A stretch of 64,000 nucleotides of DNA. It comes from Hydractinia symbiolongicarpus (taxonomy: Eukaryota > Cnidaria > Hydrozoa > Anthoathecata > Hydractiniidae). The stretch spans positions 4,774,001 to 4,838,000 of the forward strand of contig NC_079883.1 of NCBI RefSeq assembly GCF_029227915.1, written 5' to 3'. Made by a program: the position numbers and the translations under genes. This document shows positions 46,371 to 58,115 of the stretch, one piece after another (within the stretch, counting starts at the first letter, position 1; the number at the start of each line of letters is the position of its first letter). The notes beneath the pieces were generated by a model. It saw only the letters and a program-made list of their open reading frames with translations. It was not told the DNA's origin and did no database searches.

Positions 46371-48417
46371 ATTTTATGTGCAATTTCACCACATCAAATA
46401 ATTGCTGACGCAAAGGTACATGTTTTGAAAATATATGTCGGTAATCACGTCAGCAAATGCTGAGTATTGTCTCAAATTACAAAGGTTGTAACCGCCTTTA
46501 AACCTATTCGTGCTGGAGGGGGATGGGTGATGCAGCCCCTTCTCCCTTCTTTCTTTAACTTTTTCCATACCTTTTTATGGGTTATAGTCACACCTTGATA
46601 TTTTGTTACTTTTGCCTTCCAAAATATATCCTTCTGAAATAAAAACCATACACAAATGTGTGGCATGTTAAATAATAAGTAACTTTCACAACCTGCATCT
46701 CAAATAAAAGTCCTTTGAAATAAAAATTATGTGCATTTTATTTTTCGTTAAATTGCAGAATTATTTTAATTTTTTTTTTAAAAAAATAATCGTTCATAGA
46801 GAACATTTGTTTCACTTTGCCGAGAGAAGGTATCTGTTCTGCCTGTAACAGTCAGTAATAATTAAAGCGCTAATGAAATATTATGTAACAGGGTCACATG
46901 CCAGTAAAAAAGACTGGAGCTGGAATGAAAATTTTTAACGAAGAAGGTTAAAGATAACCAGGATGCCGGTCAAGCGAGAAGAAATATAAATATTTATAAA
47001 GCTATATCTGGAGTTACATGAAGTTTTAACAAAAAGTGAATATTATCATTAGCATTTCTCCTGCAAATCTTTTAGGCGAGTCCAACTTTTAAAAGTACCT
47101 TCGGATCCCTTTAAGGACTAAAACATGGTGTGTTGAAAGGAGGCAGTGTATGTCTGGCATTTTCGGGAGGGGTCAGTATTTTAAAAAATCATTCACTTTC
47201 TGGCTAAAGCAGACAGTTAGGAAAAACCAGTAATTAACTGATTAATACACACTAGATTAAACACTAGATTAATTAGAAAAAATTTTATATTAATTTGAAA
47301 TATACAATCAATTAATAAACGGTAATCGGTAATCGGTAATCTCCAACCTTTCTTAACAAAAATCAGTAATATTACTTGTCTAGTGTGTCCAGCTCCTTTG
47401 TTATCTCTTAATTAAATGAATGCCAATTAATAAAACAAATTTTTATCTTTGGTGTCACAGAAGTGTGCATTGTGCTAGTATGGATAACATGTGCTAGTTG
47501 GACTGTTCAAGAAAATATCTTCAGTTCGCTTCTATTCCATGGACTCAACAGAGGAAAAAAAGAAGTACAATTTTAATTGATGTTTTAATATGCTTATAAA
47601 TCTGGTTTCCGTAAAAATGAAGAAACCATTGCAAGCATGAGTGGGATCTTCAGCAGGATTTCATAACAAGGATCTAGTTTAATGCCAATGTGCATGCTTT
47701 ACTTCATTTTCAGTGATTTCAGACGTGGTAACATTTCTGAAAACATTAAAAAGAGTGAAGTGGTTGGTAAAAGTTCTTTATTGTGTGACTCAACGACCGG
47801 AATAATTATAAAAAGATGCTGGAGAAATAAGATTAGTATATATATATAATGTTTAATGAAATCTACTATATAGCTATATACTATTAACATTGTAACTAGG
47901 CACAGATTGATTTTACACTTTGCACAAGAGTTTTAAGGAAAATCCCAAGATTTACTTTGGATTTTCTCATAAGCAGTTCTTGCACAGAGTAATTTTGATA
48001 CTGTTGGAAAGCTATTCCTCTGTTTTCCAATTTTGAATAGTAATGTACTACTTTAATGTGGACACTAACTGAGTATGAAAGGGTTAGGCAGGGACACAAA
48101 TATGTGATGTTAGAGTCAAGTGAATGCTGAAAATAAGGTCGGTCAGTGAATAATAACTCAAAACTTTTAACAACATCGTGTCCAAGTAGCTAACCATAAT
48201 GTGTGCTATTGATAAACATCAATATGTAATGATAAATTGATATTTTGTGTGCCAGTTTAAAGTCAGTTCTTGAGAACCCTTGGCAGTCAAAACCAGAATT
48301 TTTAAGCGAAGCAGAACTATAATGGTGGGTAAATTTTTTGTCGCTCTAGCCTTCTCTAACTCTTTTGTCAAAGATTTTGGTCAAAAAAACGATGAACATT
48401 TGACTCTAGGATAGATA

Positions 48418-48750
48418 GATGTGCATATTTTACATTGCTAGCCTCACAAATATCGAGGGATATACCCTGTCTATTATTTCCAGGATGGGCCATGGCTTAG
48501 ATGGAGAGTGCTAGAGTATTTAATGCTCATTTTGAGTTACGCAGACCCAATTAGGGCCCACACTCTACTAGACAACTCCCGGCAACATCCAACGGCCCAC
48601 ACATTGAGCCATCTCCCCAATTTCCCTCACATGGCTTGGGTTAATCCGGGGCTATGGTAACATTCACTCGCCCATGTTAAATCATCGACAAGAGTAATAG
48701 AACCCCGGTCTCCCACACAGAGTAAGAGAGCTACCACTAATCTAGTTGCG
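48418..48750 (-). mobile_element. tRNA-derived SINE, copy 2
   Basis: This is the inverted counterpart of the element at 27529-27835. Read on the minus strand it begins with a decayed tRNA head ('gattagtggtagctc', 'gagaccggggttctatta'). It then shows the same body blocks in order: 'aacccaagccatgtgaggga', 'gggccgttgga', 'gagcattaaatactctag', 'ctaagccatggcc', 'ggaaataatagac' and 'aatatgcacatct'. Compared with copy 1 it carries an extra stretch near 'gtgtgggccctaattgggtc'. The 3' end runs into 'atctatctatcc', a short repeat tail. The B box is damaged. Confidence 0.8.
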
Positions 48751-49504
48751 ATGTCTGCCTTCAGTCAGAGGGTAATTAGGCAACTAGCAGACAAGTGGTA
48801 GCTCAAATAGTGATTTAACAGAGTTGATTAAGAACTTACCATTGTAATTATGCTGTAATCATCGTAAATAGCAGAATAGATACAACATGGATCAAGTTTG
48901 TGTTCTTAAAAAAAATGCCAGACTAAATATTGTTGTACTTATATTGCCAATTAACAATTTATGGCACAACCTATTGTATATATCTCTGCTTTAAATAATG
49001 GAAATTTAACTTAACATGCAAAATAATAAATATGGCAGATGATGCATCGCCTAAGGCTGAGGAATATTACATCACATATTCTTGTTGTAGAGATATTTAA
49101 AAACAATTTCATTGTTTATTATGTTGGCACCTGAGGTTTGTTAGGTCACATAAGACGAGATAAATTATCTTGGAGTATCATGATCAAATCAGCGTACAAC
49201 ACACGTTCCTTTTGGTGAAGAGAATAAAATGACTGCTAAGTGATTTATCGTAAGGAAAATGGAATTTTTTATGCAAATAAAGAAATTGTAGAAATAATAA
49301 ACTTTTTGTGTGTGCTCAAACACATGCCGGTGTTGGACACAATACTGTGATGTAATTAGCGTTACATAACCTAATTGAAAAGGTTTTGCGCTTAAAAACA
49401 ATGCATTGCAATCATATCCGTTGTTTCCACAATGATTAGGGTTAGGCTTGGGGTTATTATTATATTCCTATAAGTATTTTTTTAATTGCATAGGTTATTG
49501 TCAT

Positions 49505-49740
49505 GATACAAATAGAACATGTAGGTCACATATGCTACTTTTGTAGGAATTCTATCGTACGGATACGATTAGAACGCATTGGTCATGTAGGTCGCATAGG
49601 TTACTTTTGTAGGAATTACATCATCCCGATACTAATAGAACGCCCTGGTCACGTAAGTGGTGTAGGTTACTTTTGTAGAAATTCCATCGTCATAATACAA
49701 TAGCACGCGTTGGTTGCGTAGGTTCCTTTTATAGAAATTC
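49505..49740 (+). repeat. 66 bp minisatellite with an open frame
   Basis: Three units of 66 bp are followed by a shorter one. The block 'acttttgtaggaatt' starts at 49537, 49603 and 49669. Because 66 is a multiple of three, one frame stays open through the full units and reads repeats of E-R-x-G-H-V-x-x-x-G-Y-F-C-R-N. The substitutions look random rather than codon-aware, so I regard it as a minisatellite rather than a gene. Confidence 0.7.
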
Positions 49741-50740
49741 TTATTTATTGCAGGGGGTATTCTAAAGTCACTCTACTTTCCTATTTTACAATAACTTTAT
49801 TACCAAACAAGCTATCTGGGAGTAAAAAGACATTTAAATCATAATCACAAACCTAGCTATGAATCATCATGATTTTTCTCATGATTATTTGGGGGAACTT
49901 TCTTTAAAGTTTTTAAGTAGCCTAATTAAAATATAAGTTACAAATCACCTAAAATGTTGCCTAATTAGGTGACACATTATTGCTATCTATCTATCTATTA
50001 GGCCACCATACCATACCATAACCTAATCAGGTCTTTATAAAGGACTGGCCTTGTTTTTCACACATTTTCTAGAGCATAAGCTAGCTAGCTATCTACACAA
50101 CAGTAAAAAAAATGAATAAACGAATGAGTTTTGAATAGAAAAACACTTGTAAGCTCTTACCTCAGCCCACGAGAATAAGCTTTATTCTTACCAGCAAATG
50201 AAAAAGTTGTTAGCGAGCAAACAAAGTACAGTGCAGTACAGGTAGCGACTTCCCTCTACACTCCCCAACAAAATAATGCAAGTAAATGTCGTTTAGGCAC
50301 ATGACTTTTACCTCCACTTTGCTTTCGATTTCTCTTTCAGTCACGGAGGGCCGGGGGTGGTGGTTGGGTTCACTTGCCGCTTTATAAAACTTTACCTGTC
50401 ATTAAATTCAATTATTTTACAAGAGATGGAAACAAAACTGATATTTAAATATGGGATTGCATTTGGATTTACTTGGGAAGAAAATAGAAACACAAGAGAC
50501 CTAAAGAAGCAAAATACCCTGATCCGGTTATCCGATGCAGAGGTCTGATTGCTGTCTGTGGTAATCAGAGAATAATTTAACGATAAAAAGCACTTTATTT
50601 TCAACTCCAAGAGTTATTTAAAAAAAAGCCTCTTCATTTTTCTCACAGCGTTATTTTAGGCATGTTTTTAAAGGGTACTGCTTGAGGTTTTTTACAGCTT
50701 AGAAGAATTTGATGCAAGGAGGAATAATCAGCTGATTTTG

Positions 50741-50827
50741 GAACCTCATCCAGGGCATCTTGTATCTTTTCTGACATCAGCCGTTCCCATATAAAAAAGA
50801 GACAACCGGCGCTAGGAACGAGTTTGG
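50741..50827. mobile_element. Foldback element, CCTCGTCCCCAG family, copy 5
   Basis: The left end 'aacctcatccagggcatctt', then 'gtatcttttctgacatcagc', closely matches the reversed inner and outer arms of the copy at 29672-29766. The right end 'ggcgctaggaacgagtttgg' is diverged. Confidence 0.5.
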
Positions 50828-51523
50828 TGATTTTGATTTATAATTTTTTTTATCAAAAATGATGAGGGACAAGAAAGTCTTCATTGTATTCACAGGTGTT
50901 CAAGAAAAAGTAAGGCAAAACATAGTTACAAGAAAAATTTGTTGTGGCTATGGGCAAAAAAATCAAGGGTAAACATACACTTTGATTTGAAATGAGAACC
51001 CAGTTTAATGATCGTTTTTTTACGAATAATAATAATGCGAATAGAAAAGATGATTGTCACTGTAAAACCTATGCGAGAGGATGGATCAAGTCTTTTTTTG
51101 CTATATTTATGTACATTCTTTGTATTTAAAAACTATTCACTATACAACCTTGCCCTATATACATAAAATTAAAGAAATTTCCATTCAAGTAAATCGCATA
51201 AATAAACAGCTACATCAAGGACAATAAACTATTGTTGAATTAGAATGTTCGATGTAATTCTTCGTTGATCGAGCATCTTCATGCAACGTGCATTAGCTCG
51301 CGGGCTGTTTTCCAGCCATAAGCCAGCAATCTGATGATCATGTATAATCTCGTGAATTGTATTTCAAGAACATTCACGACAATAACATAGTTTGCTAAGT
51401 TTCTTTTGCTTGTGTATTTACCTGTATTTGTTATGGGCGATAGTTTTGTTCGTTTAGTCCTTCTAGTTTTACACAACTCATGCATAGTCGTATAGTCGAC
51501 ATGCGCAATAATTTGCACCTTCT

Positions 51524-51600
51524 ACAACCTTGGTTATCATGTCATGTCCATGTCCCCAGGTTGTCAAAAAGACAGGAACCACCATGGATGAGGTTGACCA
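51524..51600. mobile_element. Foldback element, CCTCGTCCCCAG family, copy 6
   Basis: An end 'acaaccttggttatcatgtc' and an opposite end 'caccatggatgaggttgacc' flank 'tgtccccaggttgtc' and 'aaaaagacagg'. The arms are imperfect and the copy is diverged. I assign it by the end sequences only. Confidence 0.4.
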
Positions 51601-52067
51601 TCGGGAATCTTAGAAAACTATCATCATTGTCGTGGATGTTCTTGAATATTAAGAAGCGTTTGACCATGCCACAAAAACAGGACTTTCGACAGCTCAAACA
51701 AGTTAAAAAATTCACACGTATACTAATTTAACTATACTGAATTTAAAGATAAGAAAAAACAGAATTGTCAAAAAACATAAAATTCGAAAAGTATCTATTG
51801 AGTCTTATCGTTTTTGCCCTCTACTTTTAATTCACCTTCGTTTTTGTGCGCGAATGATATTATTACGGAAAGAAGTTTTTGCGGAATTTAATTTTGCGAT
51901 TAAAGACCTAAAACAAAATTTGCGGAACAATTTTCTGCGATCAGGTTTTATTTAATTTTAAGGGTTCGGAATTTCTCGGTCCCTGATCTTCCTTGCTATC
52001 ACTGATGCTTTGTTTACGACTACCTTAATAAACGAAATTATTGAGAAAAAAAAATTGAAGAAAAAAA

Positions 52068-52143
52068 AAATTGCGGAAGAAAAGATTGCGGAATTAAAGG
52101 TCGCAAATTTGGACAAGTTTCGCAATCTTTTCTTCCGCAATTT
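52068..52143. repeat. Hairpin with 23 bp perfect arms
   Basis: The left arm 52068-52090 (aaattgcggaagaaaagatt, then gcg) is the exact inverse of the right arm 52121-52143, with a 30 base loop. A partial third copy of the arm follows near 52167 ('caatcttttcttccgcc'). It lies about 800 bp downstream of the triple-PTB gene. Confidence 0.8.
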
Positions 52144-52956
52144 CTAGCCAGGAGTAGCAATTCTCAATCTTTTCTTCCGCCATTCCAAGAAAAAGAAAAG
52201 CTATGTGAAGGTTTGCAAGGGAACCCTAAATTATTTGCATCGCAATAAGTTTTCAATAGAACAAACCTTTATAAACTCATTAAGCCAATTCGCAATTTAC
52301 GATTTTTTTGACCATAATCTCGCAATTTGTAATTCCGCAATCATTTCCTCGCGCAAACTTTTCTTTCCTTAAGCTAGTTAGAACTTATATCCTAATTGAT
52401 TAAAAAACTTTTAATAAATTGTATTCGCTTTTTTAGAAAATCCCTAAGTGGAACGGATTTTCTTTGATCCTTGAGAGCGGTGCGATGCGAGACTGTCGCA
52501 AAAAATCTTAGAAAAAATGTTAGATGGCTTAAACATTTGAATGTATGACTTGAAAATAGCCAACGCCTTTTTTGGTTTAAAAAATGTTTTTCCAAATTCA
52601 AATATTTACAAACGCAGTTATATACAAATTAGTCACGTCTTCCAATAACTTAAAAATCATTAGTCAAAACAATTCGTTATAAAATACATGTACAACAAGT
52701 GCACAAAAAAACCTCTTGCATACGTCATACCTGAAACAAGTTGTGTCTACCTCGTACAGCATGAGGAGCTACACGTCGAAAAGTAGAACCATTATGGCAA
52801 AGTCCAACATTAAGTGGGGCAATATAAGTAAGGTATTACATATGCAATCAGTGGTTTAAAAATATAAACACGTTGTGTCGATAATGTAAATAAATGTTAA
52901 AAAAATATGTAATCGATTTAAAAATAAACACGCAGCATTATGCAACTTGTTTTTGT

Positions 52957-55900
52957 TCATAATAATTCCATAGCTTTTTTTATGCTTGAAAGCTTCTCAA
53001 ATGCTGCGTTTATATCTGAAAGTACTTCTTTCGTTGCGCAAAATAAATGGCATCTATGCTTGCTATTGCCTAGCAACGATGTTGAGAATGCAAAACAAGA
53101 AATGTCTTCTGAATTTTGTGCATAAAAGCCAAAATCTTGAATAGGGAAATGTCGCACTACAACGTCAGGTTGGTGAGGATCTAACATGGAAACACCAAAA
53201 TCGGTGACGATTTGCAGATTGACCAAATTACCATTAACCTTAGTGTTGTTACCATTGAGTTTCCCTACTCTGTTCATTTCCTTACAGTACTGTTTGTAAC
53301 ACTCCCTTACGTGTTTCTGCTTTAGGGGAGGGTTAACCATGGTCGAACACACGTAAGAGACTTTGAAATGAAATTCTTCTGGTTGTAATTCGTTTATGTT
53401 AGGCACAGGTGTTGTGGGATGAGCATCGTGTGATGTCTTATGCTTGATTGTATGTCTCAATTTTCCTAAGATTCTTCTGTGCTTCTGTTTTTTAGGAACT
53501 TCTGTATGCTTCGTCGGCTTATGTTGCTCAGTAGCAATGTCGGTGTGACCACGGCCAAGTTCCTTAGTAGCAGCATCAGTGTGACCATGCAGAGTATTAT
53601 TCTTCTAAACAATAAAATTAAAGCCTTTTACAAAAGCTTATTTATCGACCTCTTTTACGTTTTGAAAAATGAGTACACGAGGCTAATTTATTGAACGACG
53701 CACTTCTGAAAGAACAAAATAGGGAAGTGCTATTGAGTGGTATATATAATAAAAAAAGCTGTTCATTCATTTTTTTAAGAGTTCCGTAGCGATAAGTACT
53801 GCCACAATCTCATTTGTTTTATCAAATTAACCGAACACCGAAGCGGAAGCAGCTTTTTCTTCATAACCAACCCAATGTAAACATGTTTTCGACAACGCAC
53901 ATTTTATAAATAACTTTGTTTTGGTCTGATGAACAGCACGTAAAGTAAACGTGACAAGTCAGTGTGACAAAATAAAACACGGAGCAAGAAACATTTCGAT
54001 AATTTAGTCACATAGCCCTCAAATATACAAAAAGATACAACAGATCCTGGGATCGAGGTTGTTTAGTCTTAAAAAATAGCTTACCTCATATATTGGATTT
54101 TCTTCTATAGATGTACATCTCTCCATCTCATAGCTCACTCTCCTCACTTCACTTCTTACAGCACTGCTCCTAGGCAGCTTATCACAGGAAGGACTTGGTG
54201 TAATAGTCAACAATGTTTCCGTCGAACCGTGAATGTTTACAGTTTCTTCATTTTCAGACATTTGTCGTTTTATAACAGAGGATGGACTTGAATTCAGTGA
54301 AGTAGGAGAGGAGGCACGAGGTGTTGTGACGATTGAACTTGATGACGATGTAGACACCCTGGGAGAGTTAACCTTGTAGGTTGAGTAAATTGGGTTCATG
54401 CCGTTATTTGACGTCATGCGCGGCGCGTACGAGTTTTGGCAGGAATGATTAATCGCTTCAATGATTTTAGCGGCGGTTTCATTCCTAGCAGCACGATAAA
54501 CATAACACTGGACCTTGGTTTTACTCGATGCTGACATCTCTGAAATAATATATCCAAAATATCTTTTGTCACGTTGGTACACGCCTAGAGTTAAAATGGA
54601 TGGTGTGGAGTGAGATTTCTCTTCTTCGGTCGTGGTTTCACTTACTATAATATTTTGTCCAAGCAGTTCTAAACTAACACTTCGAAAGTCACGGGGATTA
54701 ACTTTCTCGAGGATTAATTTTATGTAATCATTCACGTTGTGATAGGATTTTTTCACTTTGATACATCCAACCTCAACAAGCAGGTGAAAGCGAAGAAATT
54801 CCGGTTCAATTGTCGGTTGCCATTCATATGAACTCTGTGATCGCGGAATCTAAAGCGTTAAAGCAACAGCATAAAATCAAGACAAAACTGGTTACAAAAT
54901 AAGCGAGTCAATTACTGGTGGTTAGCTCATGGAATTCAACAGTCATACTTATTTCAGGTATCACCGACTTGGTAGCTATTTTTTAGATGAGTCTCAAAGC
55001 GAAAAGTGTAGGCCTGGCGTCAATCTGACGCTTGGATTTTAATCCCTTTCCTACCACCCTTTTCCTTCCTTCCCGAATCGTTAAAATTAAAAAAATTTAT
55101 TATTTAAATGTATCACCAATTTCTGAAATCGCACATCTAGACAAATTAGTGTAAAATATTTTTCTACTTATATTTAACGTCAATTCCTGACGTTGGGTTG
55201 ACGTTTCGCGAACGCGTTTAGATTTGCCAGTCACCCTTTTAAATAGAATACGGATATTAATATAACAGAGTCGGAGCTTAAAAAATTTGCTTGTATGAAT
55301 GTGTAATAGCAAACAAGAAAGTGTAAACTAGGCTTAAATAAGAAGTATCACATTTCATTTCATGAACTTTAGAACAAAGTCATGTGCAATCATAAACACA
55401 TTTTTTTTAAATGTCGCAACTTTGCAACGTCGGGCAAAACTGTAGTATTTACACAAATCTGTATTTATTTTTACAGAGAGACGCAGCCCAATTAGCCATG
55501 ATTTCTACTTTTGATAAAAAACTCAAATAAAAAGGTTTTTTTCGGAAAAAAGGCTTGGTTTGCTAGTGATGATTTACGCGCCAAATCACGTATTAATAAA
55601 ATGGCTGACAAGGAACGCAATAACACCAACCTTGTTTGTCGTTTGAAAAATACTAGAAATAGCATCTCCAATTTCGGTAGATTTGTCTGACTGTAATACA
55701 TAACAGAACGCATCTTCACCCGGTTTTCCAGCGATTATACCCAAAAAATAAGCATTCTTTAAAACCACTTCAAAAACTATTACTTCTTCAATCTGAAACG
55801 ACACAAGTAGCTCCCAAGGCGACGAGTTACTGCCGAAGCGAACATATTCGTGACTTATTTCGGCTAGGACTGGCTTCATTTCTAAAACATTCGTATTTTG

Positions 55901-57148
55901 AGCCACATGGCAAACGGCTTGTTCGATAGAATCACTTGTAATTTTCGTGGACTGATGTTTACCTAAGTAATGTGCAGGGTAATAATGCAGGCCTGTAAAT
56001 GCATTTACATTACCCCAGCTTGCATAACGTTCCATCCTTTTCCTCATATTTGGTAACGGTGGAGGACTCGTTGAATTTGATGCGAAGATAGAGTGTTCGC
56101 TCGACATACTGCTGCACACACTCCCTCGCGGACTGCTTGTAACAGATGATGAAGAGTAAGAGAAAGGCGGATTTGATTTTCGACTGAAGTCAATGTCACT
56201 ATACAGCACTTCGTCATGAGAACGATTTGGTGAAACACTTTGAATAATATCAATAGGTCTGCTGTGCCTTCGTTCTTGTATGATGTCTGACTCGGTATCA
56301 CTTACATTTTCATAATATTTCTCCGTAGTACCATCTATATTCTCGTAAAACACGGTCGAGTTGCGCCTTCGGTTATTTTCATTCATTACGTCATTAGTCT
56401 CGTTCATTTCCCATTCTTGAACAGATTCATTCTCCGGTAAAGACCGAGACACGGCATTTTCATACAGTTCAAGGATCGAATTTTGTGATGTGAATAATGG
56501 CGATGCAGCTCGCTGGTTGTGTTTCCTTGTCATATACATACTCTGAGGACGCTTTTTGCGTTCAGAGGATTGTCTGTGACATTTTCTATGCGGTCGATGG
56601 TCAATGACGCCATACATACAGTTTCCGCTCCGCAAATGTTCGCTTAAGTTATTTAAAGAACATGCACGTTTTACATTTGTGTTAGTACTGGATAATTCCT
56701 GCCTTAAAATCGGGTTATTGGATTCTCGGGTGATTCGAGCTGTTGTTATTTCCACGTTTAGGTTACTTGTAACAATTTCTGCGTATACACTTTCCTCTTC
56801 ATCATCTTCATCGCAATTAACACGTCTCGGGTGGCCAATCTCCTCCGCAGAGCGAGTAGTCATGGGTTGATAGCATTCAAAGCTACTCGACGAGCTACTA
56901 CAAGTAGATCCAGGGTGCGGCATCATAGCCGTATACACATCTGATCGATTATCGTGAACATTAATTACAGAGTTCATTTTTACATAATCTGATGACCCAC
57001 CATCTATGTACACAGAAGACGGTGCCGTTTCAATTCTTCCGTACGTAATTGGGAGTGAACGACTTCTCTCGTGAATTGATCCTTGTTCTTGTTGGTGTTT
57101 TCGTTGTTGTGAAGCTATTTCTTCGTATATAACATCATGTTCCACCAT
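52957..57148 (-). CDS. Triple-PTB-domain docking/adaptor protein
   Basis: Three exons (57148-55631, 54849-54085, 53604-52957), all phase 0, encode 976 residues. The N-terminal 386 residues are disordered-looking and crowded with tyrosine motifs: YEEI at 8, YxxM at 55, 72 and 93, YAEI at 122, YGVI at 179, YEN at 229, 268 and 279, and YSDI at 316. Three PTB-like domains follow: PTB1 about 387-506 (YYPAHYLGKHQSTKI... FCYVLQSDKSTEIGDAI), PTB2 about 524-643 (KRYFGYIISEMS... VQCYVYRAARNETAAKIIEA) and PTB3 about 839-970 (NLQIVTDFGVSML... HRCHLFCATKEVLSDINAAF). The PTB2-3 linker is Ser-rich and contains two NPIY sequences (658-661, 757-760), themselves a PTB-binding form. Established knowledge: phospho-YxxM binds PI3K p85, YxN binds Grb2 and YEEI binds Src-family SH2 domains. 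A docking role in tyrosine-kinase signalling is inferred. I do not recognise a named orthologue. Confidence 0.85.
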
Positions 57149-57664
57149 TTTAACTTTACAACGTATCAATAAAAACTCACTGTGTGTAATTCATTAATTC
57201 ATGACTGAGATTACACAAGTTGTTATGGCGCGCACACCACACACGGACTTGTCTAAGCTTGAGATGAAAGCAGTTGTCACAAGCATATTTCTAGCATGAT
57301 TAAATTTCGCACTCCGTCGCAGTCAATTTCTACGTTGTGTATGTTAAAAAATGTAACTTTTCTCACGCGATGGAGAACGGTGTTTGTTTACACAGCAAAC
57401 ATCTGTAGGAAACATTGACACGTAAAGAAGGGGTTGTTATAATAATTTGACGATTATTTGTTTGTGTTTACTTCAAAACTCTACCATGCTCTGGCATGTT
57501 GGAGATTTTTTCGCCGACACATTTCTGTCAAAATCATGCAGATTGGACCGGCACAGTCCAAATACACAGTCGTGCACTCCCTAGTTTTCACAGCACTTTT
57601 TTTCTGTTTGATGTTTTTTGAAACAAATATTTATGTATTTATTGAAAGAAAAACCTCTTTTTAG
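57149..57664. promoter_or_regulatory. Possible bidirectional promoter region
   Basis: This 516 bp gap lies between the start of the triple-PTB gene (minus) and the putative exon at 57665 (plus). It contains CpG-bearing words that are rare elsewhere in the window ('atggcgcgcacacc', 'actccgtcgcag', 'ctcacgcgatgg'). I identified no specific transcription factor site or TATA box. Promoter function is inferred from position only. Confidence 0.3.
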
Positions 57665-57674
57665 GACACCGACG

Positions 57675-57872
57675 ATGGCGACAAATCTTTATTACCGTGG
57701 GATTTTAAAATGCATCGCGCGGCATAACACTACAAAAATAGATATATATGGTATAAGAAAAGGTTTCAGAAATCAACATTCGACTGATGTTCTCAATGTG
57801 CAAAATTGTTTGTTTACAAGTCATTTGCATGTGCTTTTAGCCTGGGGAAACCATAAAATTATGAAGAACTGA
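57675..57872 (+). CDS. Putative small protein or first exon, divergent from the PTB gene
   Basis: An ATG in good context (gacgATGGcg) lies 10 nt after a T-rich acceptor (cctctttttag at 57654-57664), the arrangement seen at the well-supported genes. The frame begins MATNLYYRGILKCIARHN, which is basic, has no acidic residue in its first 22 positions and could be a mitochondrial presequence. It stays open for 65 residues, or it may splice at 'atatatg|gtataag'. No later exon and no family are recognised. Confidence 0.3.
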   Translation: MATNLYYRGILKCIARHNTTKIDIYGIRKGFRNQHSTDVLNVQNCLFTSHLHVLLAWGNHKIMKN

Positions 57873-58115
57873 CAAAAACCAATTTTGCTCTTGCTACTGC
57901 AAATTGAATATTTGTTGGCCTCAGGTACCATTTAAGCAAGCGAAACAGAGATAGATCTATGACAAGCATGAAATCAAAAACTGTATCAGCTGCTTAACTC
58001 ACGTAAACAACAACACATAGTTTTGTGTCATTAACAATCACAACAATGATGACGCTAATCGTTTAAAAAAACATATTAAGAAGACTATATACAGCGCAGT
58101 TGGTTATCATCATTA

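Larger units (their letters stand above)
43820..52956. other. Repeat-rich intergenic region
   Basis: No gene is supported in these 9.1 kb. The supported contents are a fragment of the CCTCGTCCCCAG foldback family near 45845-45880 ('ccttggggacgaggttgcc'), a compound palindrome at 46296-46370, a SINE copy at 48418-48750, a 66 bp minisatellite at 49505-49740, two further foldback elements near 50.7 and 51.5 kb, and a hairpin at 52068-52143. The rest is AT-rich sequence in which I see nothing. Confidence 0.45.

Noticed and set aside
31021-52000. CRISPR array or bacterial-type operon
   Set aside because: The tandem repeats lack spacers of regular length, and the genes are intron-containing eukaryotic families.
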